This document shows, piece after piece, positions 50,265 to 59,482 of a DNA stretch of 64,000 nucleotides (positions within the stretch are counted from its first letter, which is position 1; each line of letters opens with the position of its first letter). Under the pieces are notes generated by a model. That model did no database searches and was not told the origin of the DNA. It saw only the letters and a list, made by a program, of their open reading frames with translations. Origin of the DNA: Chryseobacterium cucumeris (lineage in GTDB: Bacteria; Bacteroidota; Bacteroidia; Flavobacteriales; Weeksellaceae); contig NZ_LUVZ01000012.1 in the NCBI RefSeq assembly GCF_001593385.1, positions 62,001-126,000 on the forward strand, written 5' to 3'. Position numbers and translations under genes: made by a program.

Positions 50265-51164
50265 TTACTTTTTCTTCTTGTCAGAAGGCTGTTCTTTTTC
50301 TATGGGATTATCATTGGACCCGAAGAAATCTTTCACCTGCTTTTCCAGCCTTTTCATGAAATCTCCTACAGTTCCGTCTGTTCCCGGCATGGGTCTGCTC
50401 ATATTCTCTGCAGTCATATATGGACGGGATTCTGCAAAAGGATCTGCTTTGTATCCTTCATAAGATTTAAGAAACTTTTCTTTTGATGTAGGTGTTACTG
50501 TATTGCTCATCATTCCCATCTTAGCATTGATCTTATCGGCATATGATAATTCATCATAATTTTCGATCTTTTTATTTCCGCTCAATTGCCATGAATAGTT
50601 TTTATCAGCGTCTTCGATTTTTACAATCAGACCAGGAAGTCCTTTAAATTTGTAAGGTCCATCCTGAAAAGGGATATCCGAACTGAACCATGCAGTCCAT
50701 GTTCTTCCTCCAAATTCAGTAGTTGCTTTCTGAGCATTGTACGCGCCTATTTTTTGTTTATCTGGTAGAATACTCCATTGCAGCTTCGGATCGTCTTCAT
50801 ATGAGAACAGATTTCTGCTGATTCTGTCTACATACTGTACTTTCATGTCAGGATAAGTCTTAATAATTTTATATGAAAATTTCGGCCACCTAATCAACTT
50901 GGTCATATCCTTAAAAGATTTGGTTTTCTCCATTTCTTCTATCTGAACTTTAATGATAGAATCCTGAGCCGGCATTGTATAATCCTGGTAGATTGATTTC
51001 TTTGGGGTTATATCAAGAATAGTAATAATCTTATCCATTCTCGCCGAATCTTTTTTCGGCTTAAAAGTCAGTTCATAAAAGAAACGGTTGGCTGTTTCTT
51101 TTGACTCCTGAGCTCCTGCAAATGCAAAAAGAGCAATAAGAAATACTGAGAATAACTTTTTCAT
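50265..51164 (-). CDS. GLPGLI family secreted protein
   Basis: This 299-residue protein has a signal peptide (MKKLFSVFLIALFAFAGAQ) and the family motif KFKGLPGLIVKIEDADKNYSW that names the GLPGLI family of Bacteroidota (also seen in PorT-associated proteins). ATG 51164 is chosen because it opens the signal peptide; the ORF continues in frame up to 51260 without a plausible start. Function unknown; family members are often encoded with TonB-dependent beta-barrel proteins, one of which is encoded nearby at 51894-54605. Confidence 0.88.
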   Translation of the reverse strand: MKKLFSVFLIALFAFAGAQESKETANRFFYELTFKPKKDSARMDKIITILDITPKKSIYQDYTMPAQDSIIKVQIEEMEKTKSFKDMTKLIRWPKFSYKIIKTYPDMKVQYVDRISRNLFSYEDDPKLQWSILPDKQKIGAYNAQKATTEFGGRTWTAWFSSDIPFQDGPYKFKGLPGLIVKIEDADKNYSWQLSGNKKIENYDELSYADKINAKMGMMSNTVTPTSKEKFLKSYEGYKADPFAESRPYMTAENMSRPMPGTDGTVGDFMKRLEKQVKDFFGSNDNPIEKEQPSDKKKK

Positions 51165-51347
51165 TGTAACAAGTTTTATATAATTAGTAATCACTTGTCT
51201 TCTTTTGTTACAGTTTTTCTGAAATTTTATTTTTCGGTAAAAAATATTCACCTGTTTCAAATCTTTACTAATTAAAAAATTATGATTCTCTTAAAACAGT
51301 TTCATATTTAAAACGCTTACCTTTAAGTTTCTAAAAAACAAAATATT

Positions 51348-51845
51348 ATGGATACCTTATCTCAATTAAAATCCGAACTGGAGGGAGAGTTCCAAACCAC
51401 AAAAAAATTTATTGAACTATTCCCTGAAGGAAAAAACGATTATGCTCCGCATGAAAAAAGCATGAAAATGATGCCTCTTGCTACCCATCTGGTAGAAGTT
51501 TTTGAATGGCCGAACACTATTTTAAAAACTTCGGAACTGGATTTTGCCAAGGGAGATTATAAACCTACCATTCTTTCTACTAGAGATGAACTCATGAAAA
51601 AACTGGAAGATGATTACCAGTCTGCAAAAACAGCATTGGAAAACAGTACAGAAAACGATCTGAATCCCAGCTGGACGATTAAAAATGATGGGCACGAACT
51701 GGCAAGCTGGAGCAAGTACGGAGCCATCCGGCATGCTTTAAACCAGATTACGCATCACAGGGCTCAACTGGGAGTGTATTACAGACTAAACAATATTCCT
51801 TTGCCGGGAAGCTATGGGCCTTCAGCAGACCAGCAAAGCTTTTAA
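51348..51845 (+). CDS. DinB family protein
   Basis: This 165-residue four-helix protein matches the DinB/YfiT metal-binding superfamily: LKSELEGEFQTTKKFIELFPEGKNDYAPHEKSMKMMPLATHLVEVFEWPN and IRHALNQITHHRAQLGVYYRLNNIPLPGSYGPSAD. His residues in the two helices (LATHL and THHRAQL) form the usual triad for a divalent metal. The enzymatic role may be thiol S-transferase-like and is unknown here. It is monocistronic. Confidence 0.88.
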   Translation: MDTLSQLKSELEGEFQTTKKFIELFPEGKNDYAPHEKSMKMMPLATHLVEVFEWPNTILKTSELDFAKGDYKPTILSTRDELMKKLEDDYQSAKTALENSTENDLNPSWTIKNDGHELASWSKYGAIRHALNQITHHRAQLGVYYRLNNIPLPGSYGPSADQQSF

Positions 51846-51861
51846 TTTCAGTATATCTCAA

Positions 51862-51895
51862 TAAAAAACCAATCCGTATGGATTGGTTTTTTTTT
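51862..51895. terminator. bidirectional terminator after dinB-like gene
   Basis: Perfect arms aaaccaatcc (51866-51875) and ggattggttt (51880-51889) around gtat, flanked by A and T runs, serve the convergent DinB and beta-barrel genes. Confidence 0.85.
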
Positions 51896-54605
51896 ATTTA
51901 AAGTTGAATTTTACACTTAGCATCACCTGACTTGGGCGGAGTTGCATACTTGTTTGTGTGATATTCGTATTATCAATATCGATTCTTTCAAACACTCTCT
52001 TATTTGCTATATTCATCCATTTTAATTCAAAATCAATTTTCTTTTTAGCCCATGAGAACTGATATGAAACATCAAAGAAACCATTATTATACTTTATGTC
52101 TGCAGATTTTGAATTGATCTGATCCCAATAAAACCCTATGGTATGGTTTTCTAATGGATAGAAAAATACGTTAAGATTGTGGCTGTATCCTTCTGACTTT
52201 CCTTTATTATCTGTAAGGAAAATATTAGATGTCTTATTCCATGTTTTAGATGCGTTAAAATCTACACTCATCCATGAGAAATAAGTATTGTTAAATTTAA
52301 TTCCTAGCGTATTTCCATTTGTTTTATTATCAATATTATCAGTATTTCTGATGGATTGAGATTTAGAAATGGTATTGTTATAACTTAATGAAGCATTGGT
52401 TTTAAATTTTGGAAAATACTTTCCTATTTCTGCATAATAGGTATTGCTGGTCCTTTTATTTTCTTTCTCCAAGTATTCTGTTACTCTGAAGCCTGATTCA
52501 CTAACGATACTTGAAGCAATAAGGTTATTTTTTGCATCACTTATTCTATATCCAACGTTAAAGAAAAGGTTATTTAACGGATTTCTGTACTCCAATCTTG
52601 TTCCTGCATTTTTAGTAGTAGTCTGAGGGATCGGATTTTTAGGGTTCATCACATTAAATCCTCCTGGACTTGTGAGAATATATCCTGCATAAGCTGTCTG
52701 AATATCTCCGAAGTTATTACTAATTCCTCCATTCAAACTCGCTTTGAAGAAGGAAGCAAATGAATATTGAGCAAAAACATTAGGAGTAAAAGTTACTTTA
52801 CTTAATGATTTGGAAACATTTCTAAATGCATCTTCAGCCTTAATATTATTGAAGTTTACAGGGAAACTTGAAAATAAACTCCATGACTCAGATTTATAAT
52901 TGATTCCTACGGAAGCCGATGGATTAACTCTCGTAAATTTCAGATCATTTTCATAAGTTAAATTTGCAAAATCCGGTTTATTATCTACAGTACTTCCATC
53001 AAAATTTGTTGTCAAATTATCAGTTGAAAAATCAAGTCCTACCTGTGGTGTGAATGTCCATCCTTTTGAAGTGAAACTGATATTTGCAGAATGTGATGTA
53101 TCTAAAGATTTAATCCTGAAATATTGCAAAGCAGTACTGCCTGGTGTGAATTTTATGGTTGTAAAATCAGTACTTCCAGGTTCTTTATATGGAAACTGTA
53201 AATAATTGGCAGGAGAAATTTCTAAAATCTGTTTATCATTCTGATAGCTCAGATAGGATTTGAAATTCACCATTTTTTCTTTCCATGGAATAATTGTACT
53301 TAAGGAGTTCTGGAAAGATGTTGTAGGTGATTCCAATGCTTCGTTTCCTATCCTGTAACCCTGCTTATCATTTCTTTCTGCAAAAGCCCTATCTGCATTC
53401 CAGAATTGAGAGAATGTTGTTGTATTTTTAAAGAATCCTTTTTTTGCATTTTTTGTAAAAATCAGTTCTCCTTTTAATTTGTCTGTATAGAAATTGTTCA
53501 GGAACCTTGTTGTATATTGTGTACCCTGCTGGATATCTCTAGTAACACTATTAGACTCTCTTTCCACCGCATTATTGGTATAGTTGGCATTGGCTTTAAG
53601 CTCCCATTCTTTCTTTTTATCAATATTGGTAAGATAATTTGCTGACAGATAATGAACACTGTTCATCAAATATCTTTTTACAGGAAGATCAGGTACGGAT
53701 GCATTCTCTACACTTAGCCAATTATTTTGCGAGATGTTACTTCTTCTTCCTTCCCATGAGCTTCCAAAAGCCAGAATATTTCCTTCATTTTCCACCTGCT
53801 CACCCATGTTATTGGTTTTATAATTGACAACCCATTGGCTTTTCTGCCCGAAAAACATAGGCGTCAGTTTTACATTCCAAAGCCACGGATCTCCAAATCC
53901 GGTTCCTACTTCTCCTCTTCCAGTCATGGTGACAGAGTTTTTCAGTTTGATATTGATGGCTGCCTGATCTGAAGGGACTTTATCCTGAAGGATTTTTACC
54001 GGCTGGTGGTTCTCCAGAACTTCTACTTTCTGTACAGCATCTTTAGGAAGGGAATTGTTGATGGTTCCATAACCTCCTTCCATAAGGTCTTTTCCGTTGA
54101 CGTAGAATTTATTGATGGCATTTCCCTGATAAAGAATTGTTCCGTCCTTGTTTACTTCAATTCCCGGAATCTTTTTCATTACATCAGCAAGGGTTCTGTC
54201 GTTTTTACTATTGAAAGCCTTAAGATCGTAAGAGATGGTGTCGCCTCTTGCGGTGATCATTTTGGTTTTCAGCTGTACTTCTTTAATTTCTGTAGCTTCA
54301 GACTGCATTTTAAAGTTCAGAGTCTGATCGCTGTTATTAATTTGCTTCGTAAGAGGTTTCTGATTGAATGCTTTCACTTTTAAATCCACATTGGATTCAG
54401 CGGATGTAAAAGTTACTTTATATTCTCCTTTGGAATTCGTAATGGCATAAGCAAGAATAGCATCTTTACCGGGCTCTTCTATCGTTACACTGGCGCTTGG
54501 TATTGCTACCCCGTCATCATCCGTGATCTTTCCTGAGATCGTTTTCTGTGCGAAAGTAAGCACCGTAAAGAAAAGCATCAGAAATAAGGAAATATTTTTT
54601 TTCAT
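51894..54605 (-). CDS. outer-membrane beta-barrel protein with CarboxypepD_reg-like domain and plug
   Basis: This 903-residue protein has a signal peptide (MKKNISLFLMLFFTVLTFAQ), a carboxypeptidase-regulatory-like beta sandwich (about 21-105, ISGKITDDDGVAIPSASVTIEE) and a TonB-plug-like region (about 115-230, LADVMKKIPGIEVNKDGTILYQGNAINKFYVNGKDLMEGGYGT). A large barrel ends in ...SQVMLSVKFNFK with a terminal aromatic. It is of the 'outer membrane beta-barrel family protein' type rather than SusC, as there is no SusD neighbour. Substrate unknown; secretion or uptake across the outer membrane is inferred. A palindrome overlaps its -7 box. Confidence 0.87.
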   Translation of the reverse strand: MKKNISLFLMLFFTVLTFAQKTISGKITDDDGVAIPSASVTIEEPGKDAILAYAITNSKGEYKVTFTSAESNVDLKVKAFNQKPLTKQINNSDQTLNFKMQSEATEIKEVQLKTKMITARGDTISYDLKAFNSKNDRTLADVMKKIPGIEVNKDGTILYQGNAINKFYVNGKDLMEGGYGTINNSLPKDAVQKVEVLENHQPVKILQDKVPSDQAAINIKLKNSVTMTGRGEVGTGFGDPWLWNVKLTPMFFGQKSQWVVNYKTNNMGEQVENEGNILAFGSSWEGRRSNISQNNWLSVENASVPDLPVKRYLMNSVHYLSANYLTNIDKKKEWELKANANYTNNAVERESNSVTRDIQQGTQYTTRFLNNFYTDKLKGELIFTKNAKKGFFKNTTTFSQFWNADRAFAERNDKQGYRIGNEALESPTTSFQNSLSTIIPWKEKMVNFKSYLSYQNDKQILEISPANYLQFPYKEPGSTDFTTIKFTPGSTALQYFRIKSLDTSHSANISFTSKGWTFTPQVGLDFSTDNLTTNFDGSTVDNKPDFANLTYENDLKFTRVNPSASVGINYKSESWSLFSSFPVNFNNIKAEDAFRNVSKSLSKVTFTPNVFAQYSFASFFKASLNGGISNNFGDIQTAYAGYILTSPGGFNVMNPKNPIPQTTTKNAGTRLEYRNPLNNLFFNVGYRISDAKNNLIASSIVSESGFRVTEYLEKENKRTSNTYYAEIGKYFPKFKTNASLSYNNTISKSQSIRNTDNIDNKTNGNTLGIKFNNTYFSWMSVDFNASKTWNKTSNIFLTDNKGKSEGYSHNLNVFFYPLENHTIGFYWDQINSKSADIKYNNGFFDVSYQFSWAKKKIDFELKWMNIANKRVFERIDIDNTNITQTSMQLRPSQVMLSVKFNFK

Positions 54606-54690
54606 ACTTATTATTTGCTCAATTAGTTAATGGATATTGTTTTTTGTTACACTTTTTATAAAGATGAATTTTATAGATAAAAGTTAAACC

Positions 54691-54716
54691 ATTATCACTA
54701 CAAACATAGTGATAAT
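54691..54716. promoter_or_regulatory. 26-bp palindromic operator over the -7 box of the beta-barrel gene
   Basis: Perfect 10-bp arms attatcacta (54691-54700) and tagtgataat (54707-54716) flank caaaca. The minus-strand -7 box TATGTTTG occupies 54708-54701, i.e. the spacer and part of the right arm, so a bound protein would block the polymerase. Confidence 0.65.
54701..54708 (-). promoter_or_regulatory. -7 box of the beta-barrel gene
   Basis: Minus-strand TATGTTTG fits TAnnTTTG and would give a leader of about 90 nt. Confidence 0.55.
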
Positions 54717-55027
54717 TTTTAAGCTTTTGATTTTCTTTGAAAAAAGAAATCTTTTTAAGCAGATTCACAATCTGTTTATCCGCTTTTGCGAATATTTAAT
54801 TTATCATAAAATGATGTTTGGCATAAAAAATTTGCAAAAGAAGTGGATGATTTATTTTTTGATTTATGTAACATAATCTGAATAGATTTTGTCTTATTGA
54901 TTAGATAAAAGAACAATTTTAAGCAGAAGCTAAGAAATCAATAATCTTACTTATTCTAAATAGGAAAATCTGATTTGAATCATAGATTAAAAAAAAATTA
55001 AACACTGGTACATCAATATATATTTAA

Positions 55028-55035
55028 TAATTTTG
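55028..55035 (+). promoter_or_regulatory. -7 box of the cupin gene
   Basis: TAATTTTG fits TAnnTTTG and lies 18 bp before the ATG at 55054. Confidence 0.6.
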
Positions 55036-55053
55036 TAACATAAAATTTATAAA

Positions 55054-55935
55054 ATGGGAATTATTTTAAAGCCTATAGATGTTGTAGATGACATTTCGAA
55101 AGAAGAATTCTACGAAAAATATCTGAAGCCAAGAAGGCCCGTTGTCATCAAAAATATGGCAAAAAAATGGCCTGCTTACCAAAAATGGACGATGGAATAT
55201 ATGAAGGAGGTTGTAGGAGATGTGGAGGTCCCGCTATATGACAGCTCAAAGGCAGACCCTTCTGCTCCCATCAATGCGTCAGCAGCAAAAATGAAGTTTG
55301 GAGATTACATAGATCTTATTCAGCGAGAACCTACTGATCTTAGAATTTTCCTATTCGACCCCATAAAATATGCTCCTAAACTTTTGGAAGATTATATTTC
55401 TCCTAAAGAATTAATGGGAGGCTTTCTTGATAAATATCCGAATATGTTCTTTGGAGGAAAAGGTTCTGTAACCTTCCTTCACTTCGATATCGATATGGCC
55501 CATATTTTCCATACCCATTTCAATGGAAGAAAACATATCCTTCTTTTCGATTATAAATGGAAAGAACGCCTTTATCAGATACCCTATGCTACGTATGCAC
55601 TTGAGGATTATGATATCGAAAATCCGGATTTCACAAAATTCCCGGCACTGGATGGTGTAGAAGGTATTGAATGCTATCTTGAGCATGGTGATACTTTATT
55701 TATGCCTACAGGATGGTGGCACTGGATGAAATATCTGGACGGAAGTTTCTCAATTTCCTTAAGAGCATGGGACAAATCATGGGCAGTAAAAGCACATTCT
55801 CTATGGAATCTTACCGTACAGCGTAAATTTGACGACATTATGAAGTCGAACTTTAAAAAGAGCTATATGGACTGGAAAGAGAAAATGGCAATTAAAAGAG
55901 CAGAAATGGCCTTGAAGAGAGGCTTACCAAAATAA
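55054..55935 (+). CDS. JmjC/cupin-8-like Fe(II)/2-oxoglutarate oxygenase-type protein
   Basis: This 293-residue protein has an N-terminal helix region (EEFYEKYLKPRRPVVIKNMAKKWPAYQKW) typical of cupin-8/JmjC hydroxylases (FIH-like). The double-stranded beta helix carries FLHFDIDMAHIFHTHFNGRKHILLFD (His-x-Asp iron ligands) and LEHGDTLFMPTGWWHWMKYLDGSFSISLRAW (third His). The Lys/Arg for 2-oxoglutarate is probably in GRKHILLF. It should hydroxylate a protein or small molecule in the cytosol; the substrate is unknown. Confidence 0.85.
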   Translation: MGIILKPIDVVDDISKEEFYEKYLKPRRPVVIKNMAKKWPAYQKWTMEYMKEVVGDVEVPLYDSSKADPSAPINASAAKMKFGDYIDLIQREPTDLRIFLFDPIKYAPKLLEDYISPKELMGGFLDKYPNMFFGGKGSVTFLHFDIDMAHIFHTHFNGRKHILLFDYKWKERLYQIPYATYALEDYDIENPDFTKFPALDGVEGIECYLEHGDTLFMPTGWWHWMKYLDGSFSISLRAWDKSWAVKAHSLWNLTVQRKFDDIMKSNFKKSYMDWKEKMAIKRAEMALKRGLPK

Positions 55936-55967
55936 AAAAAGACGTTTCAATTGAAACGTCTTTTTTT
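55936..55967. terminator. bidirectional terminator
   Basis: Perfect arms agacgtttc (55940-55948) and gaaacgtct (55953-55961) around aatt, with seven A before and seven T after, between convergent cupin and T9SS-cargo genes. Confidence 0.88.
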
Positions 55968-55982
55968 ATTTTATTATAAATG

Positions 55983-56771
55983 TTATTTCTTAATCATTTT
56001 ATAGCCTTTTTCAGTCTCTTTATCTTTGACCTTCACTATATAATTCCCTGCTGCAAGTTCACTTACATTTACAGTTCCGTTTTCTGTATCCATCGTTTCT
56101 TTTTTCACTAGCTTTCCGTTAAGATCATAGATGCTAATTTCAGAGATCTTAGTTTTATTTTTGATGTGTAAAACATCTTGTGCCGGGTTTGGGTAGATGG
56201 ATGCACGGCTCTTATCCGCTTTTGCATCAGAAACCGATAAACTGTTTGTTGAAATCTGGAAATCGTCTATCCCTATAAACCAAACATCTTCTGTAGTGGA
56301 ATGAAAAGCAATATAAATTGTTTGTCCTACAAAAGGAGTCAGGTCGTACGTATACTGATTCCACGAAGTAGGAGGTTTTACTGCTGCTGCGAGCGTGTTG
56401 GTAAGGCCTGCAATAGTAGGAGTTGTGGTTGATACTTTTATATCCACCGTCTCAGCAAGTCCTGCCCCTCTGTTTCTTGCCCAGAAAGTAAGCTTATCAG
56501 ATACTCCTGCAGTGACCACTATAGCAGGGCTTATGGCATAATCATCATGGGAAGTACTGCCGTATTCCAATCCAAGGAAGTGGGTCCCAGAATGAGGAGC
56601 GTTGAATGAAGAGTCATAAGAACTAAAGGTTTCCCAGGTTCCAGGATCTCCACCATTAATTATTGTCCAGTCAGCAGGCATTGTTGCCGAATCAAAACTT
56701 TGAGAATATTGCGCCAGTAAACCTATTGGTATAAAGCACAGCAATGTTACGAATTGATAAATTTGTTTCAT
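55983..56771 (-). CDS. secreted protein with MAM-like/choice-of-anchor J domain and T9SS sorting domain
   Basis: This 262-residue protein has a signal peptide (MKQIYQFVTLLCFIPIGLLAQ), a jelly-roll domain of the choice-of-anchor J type (SFDSATMPADWTIINGGDPGTWETFSSYDS, HDDYAISPAIVVTAGVSDKLTFWARNRG, VWFIGIDDFQIST) and a Por-secretion tail (IYPNPAQDVLHIKNKTKISEISIYDLNGKLVKK, ending KGYKMIKK). It should go to the surface through the type IX system. There is no catalytic motif; a carbohydrate- or cell-binding role is possible. Confidence 0.85.
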   Translation of the reverse strand: MKQIYQFVTLLCFIPIGLLAQYSQSFDSATMPADWTIINGGDPGTWETFSSYDSSFNAPHSGTHFLGLEYGSTSHDDYAISPAIVVTAGVSDKLTFWARNRGAGLAETVDIKVSTTTPTIAGLTNTLAAAVKPPTSWNQYTYDLTPFVGQTIYIAFHSTTEDVWFIGIDDFQISTNSLSVSDAKADKSRASIYPNPAQDVLHIKNKTKISEISIYDLNGKLVKKETMDTENGTVNVSELAAGNYIVKVKDKETEKGYKMIKK

Positions 56772-56872
56772 AGTGTTTGTTTTTGATACTAATTTAATAA
56801 AAATCTAAAACATTGATTAACAAATTACTATAAAAAAACAAAAAAATCATCAGAATTTTTGTGAAAAAATAT

Positions 56873-58606
56873 TTACAACACTCTGTAAACGGGATACTGT
56901 CTGAATGTTTTTTCTTCAAAATAAGGAGAATGTCTGTACACCCAATCTAATTGTGCATCTCCATCTTCTGACAGCTTTTTATCCGATGCTTTGGCAGCTT
57001 CAAACGCTTCTTTCAATTTTTTATCCTTTTTCAAAAGTTCAGCAGCTGTATCTTCGAAAATATAAGCGGAATAGTATTCTTTCTGTGCCAGAATTCCGTC
57101 AAAGAAATTCCAATTGAAAAATGAGTCTAATGCTTCAGGTTCAAGGGTTTCTATAATATATTTTACACCAGGCTGATTGGTTGAAACCAGATAATCTCCG
57201 GCTGTAAATACCCTATTTTTCTGTGTAGCATCAACCGTAGTTTCAAAATGCAGGTAGTGCCCTTCATAAGGATTTTTAACGGTTTTAAAATCTTTAATTT
57301 TATAGGACTCAACCGTTAAAGTACTGTCTTTCTGTATCGGTTTCATCTGAATATTATTTCTTTTAAATTCTTCAATCACCCGGTACTGCGACTGCGGAAT
57401 TACATAATATTTTGGAATGGTAATATATCCCGTTGGAACAGCCGTCGTAAAGAGTTTTATATTCTTCGTAAAAGGCTTATTTCTGTCATAATACAGTCTT
57501 GGTTTGCCTGAAACTTCACTGGGCTTATATTTTCCTTCATAACCTTTAAAATCCATGGTGGAGAACTTCGTAGAATCTATTTTCCAACGGATTCCGTATT
57601 GTTTTCCAGCCTGATATTGTTTTAGATTTTCTATTCGAAGCTGCTTTATTTTATGATAATCTTTATCTAAATTCCGTAGATTCACCAGCATATATTTGTA
57701 AGTGGCATCTACCCTTTTATCATAAGGCTTCAGCATATGGGTTTCAGGAACTGTTCCCAGAGAGTTGAAAAGGGAAGTATATCCTGTAGAATATCTCGGA
57801 GAATCTTCAAATGAGGCAAATCCTACTTCCGGAACATCTCCGTGGATATTGACATAGGGAGTACTATCATACCCCAGTTTTTTCATATCCTCAATATTTT
57901 TAGCCTGATAATCATTGTAGAAATAATTTCCAAGGGTATTTCCCAAACGTTCTTTAAATGTAGAAATATAGGTGAACGTATATTGATAATCTGCTCCGTT
58001 GCTGACATGGTTATCGATAAAAATATCCGGTTTCAACCATTGATAGATTTCCTGAAAGCTTCTGGCATTTTTAGAATCTGCTTTGATAAAATCTCTGTTC
58101 AGGTCATAATTCCTTGCATTTCCTCTGAAACCGTACTGCTCCGGTCCATTCTGATTGGCTCTCGAGTAGGATCCTCTGTTCAACATTCCACTGACATTGT
58201 AAGCGGAAATCGCAGCAATAATAAAATTCTGCGGAGTTTTAATTTTTTTAGCCGCAAGATCTCTCATCAACATCATGGTAGCATCTATTCCATCCGGCTC
58301 TCCCGGGTGAATTCCATTGTTGACAAAAAGAATGGCTTTGTCTTTTCTTAATTTTTCAAGGTCTTTTTCAGGAAAGGGATTATAAACCACTACATAAATT
58401 GGCTTTCCGTTGTCATCTTCTCCTTTTTTAAGGTACTGAATAGTATTGAAATTTTTCGCCAGATCCTGATAATAGCTGTTCATTTCGTCGTAGGTAACTG
58501 TCTGATTTCCGTTCCCTTTTTCAAAAGGGGTCTGAAATGATTTTTGAGCCAAAAACAAGGTAGAACTTAAGGTGAATAAAAGATATTTCAGTTTCATTGA
58601 AGTCAT
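56873..58606 (-). CDS. secreted M14-family zinc carboxypeptidase
   Basis: This 577-residue protein has a signal peptide after ATG 58606 or the in-frame ATG 58597 (MKLKYLLFTLSSTLFLA). The M14 domain shows NNGIHPGEPDGIDATMM (His-x-x-Glu zinc ligands), YDLNRDFIKADSKNARSF (Arg-containing substrate site), FIDNHVSNGADYQYTFTY (third His ligand) and GTVPETHMLKPYDKR. The long C-terminal half is beta-rich and unassigned. It is a periplasmic or surface carboxypeptidase, possibly an LD-carboxypeptidase-like enzyme or peptide scavenger. Confidence 0.87.
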   Translation of the reverse strand: MTSMKLKYLLFTLSSTLFLAQKSFQTPFEKGNGNQTVTYDEMNSYYQDLAKNFNTIQYLKKGEDDNGKPIYVVVYNPFPEKDLEKLRKDKAILFVNNGIHPGEPDGIDATMMLMRDLAAKKIKTPQNFIIAAISAYNVSGMLNRGSYSRANQNGPEQYGFRGNARNYDLNRDFIKADSKNARSFQEIYQWLKPDIFIDNHVSNGADYQYTFTYISTFKERLGNTLGNYFYNDYQAKNIEDMKKLGYDSTPYVNIHGDVPEVGFASFEDSPRYSTGYTSLFNSLGTVPETHMLKPYDKRVDATYKYMLVNLRNLDKDYHKIKQLRIENLKQYQAGKQYGIRWKIDSTKFSTMDFKGYEGKYKPSEVSGKPRLYYDRNKPFTKNIKLFTTAVPTGYITIPKYYVIPQSQYRVIEEFKRNNIQMKPIQKDSTLTVESYKIKDFKTVKNPYEGHYLHFETTVDATQKNRVFTAGDYLVSTNQPGVKYIIETLEPEALDSFFNWNFFDGILAQKEYYSAYIFEDTAAELLKKDKKLKEAFEAAKASDKKLSEDGDAQLDWVYRHSPYFEEKTFRQYPVYRVL

Positions 58607-58706
58607 ATTTTCAGACTTTAAAATTAATCATCTTTTGTGAGAAACGGTGATGTGCTGGCAGTCAAAATTGCAAAAGATTGAAAAGTTAAAGTTGTTTTGC
58701 AGATAA

Positions 58707-58739
58707 AAACCTAACAGGTTTTGAAAACCTGTTAGGTTT
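58707..58739. repeat. 33-bp palindromic intergenic element, copy 2
   Basis: This 33-bp near-perfect palindrome has arms aaacctaacaggtttt and aaaacctgttaggttt around one base. It shares length, ends and core with the element at 11001-11033. It lies downstream of the phosphatase pseudogene and can act as its terminator. Confidence 0.62.
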
Positions 58740-58752
58740 GTTCTCAACAGTA

Positions 58753-59481
58753 TTAATTTCGCCCTTTTTCTTTTGGATATAAGGAAGGAAGCGGATCACT
58801 TTGCCAGAATTGCTTGGAGTCAATATCCATGATGGATAAAGATCCGGTATAGGCTGCTCCGGTATCCATATTCCAGATATTAGCTTTATTGGCTGGTATT
58901 TTGATCCCAATATCAAGAGTAGGCGTATGTCCGATGAATATTTCTTTATACAATAGCAGTCTTTTAGGATATAATTCAGAATTTTTCGACAGTTTTTTAT
59001 CCATTGCCACGGCAGTTTCCCAAAGCGTTCTGTCCCAACGGTAATTGCTTGAGTACACTTCTTTTTCAGGACCGTGCATGGAAGCGTATCCGGCATGAAT
59101 AAACAACCGGTTCTGATCATCAATATGATAATTTTTCATCCTTTGAAAGAATTCGAGATGAATATCCAGATCTTCAAGAGAATAATCAGCATAACTTTCT
59201 ACTGTACTTTTTCCTCCATTGAAAAGCCACAAATCAGGTTTTTGTCCTAAATTCAACCAATCTTCACATCATGCATCATGATTCCCTTTGATAAAAATAC
59301 ATTCCTGTATTTCAGAAAGCTCCAGTAAGAACTGTACGACTTGTGAAGATTCGCTCCAACCATCTACATAATCTCCGAGGAAAATCAGTTGATCATTTTT
59401 CATCACTCCTGCTCTTTCAAGAACTTGTTGTAAGGCTTTAAACCCTCCGTGGATATCTCCTATGACTAATGTTCTGCTCAT
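58753..59481 (-). pseudogene. PPP-family metallophosphatase gene interrupted by an in-frame TGA
   Basis: The frame from ATG 59481 reads MSRTLVIGDIHGGFKALQQV (GDxHG metal motif), then FLGDYVDGW and FIKGNHDA, and stops at TGA (59271-59269). Without any frame change it continues CEDWLNLGQKP and on to RLFIHAGYASMHGPE and IFIGHTPTLDIG, ending at 58753. The two parts together give a complete 242-residue bacterial PPP phosphatase (ApaH/PrpE/PP2A-like). In related proteins the NHD motif is often followed by a Trp, so TGG to TGA is the simplest explanation. It would be the last gene of the NAD/ADP-ribose operon. Confidence 0.8.
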
Positions 59482-59482
59482 T

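Larger units (their letters stand above)
54606..55053. other. 448-bp divergent promoter region
   Basis: No ORF of merit. It contains the two promoters for the divergent beta-barrel and cupin genes and the 26-bp palindrome at 54691-54716. The remainder is AT-rich without recognised structure. Confidence 0.6.

Noticed and set aside
59269..59271. Selenocysteine or programmed read-through at the phosphatase TGA
   Set aside because: The position is likely a Trp in homologues, not Cys, and I see no selenocysteine element; a point mutation is simpler.
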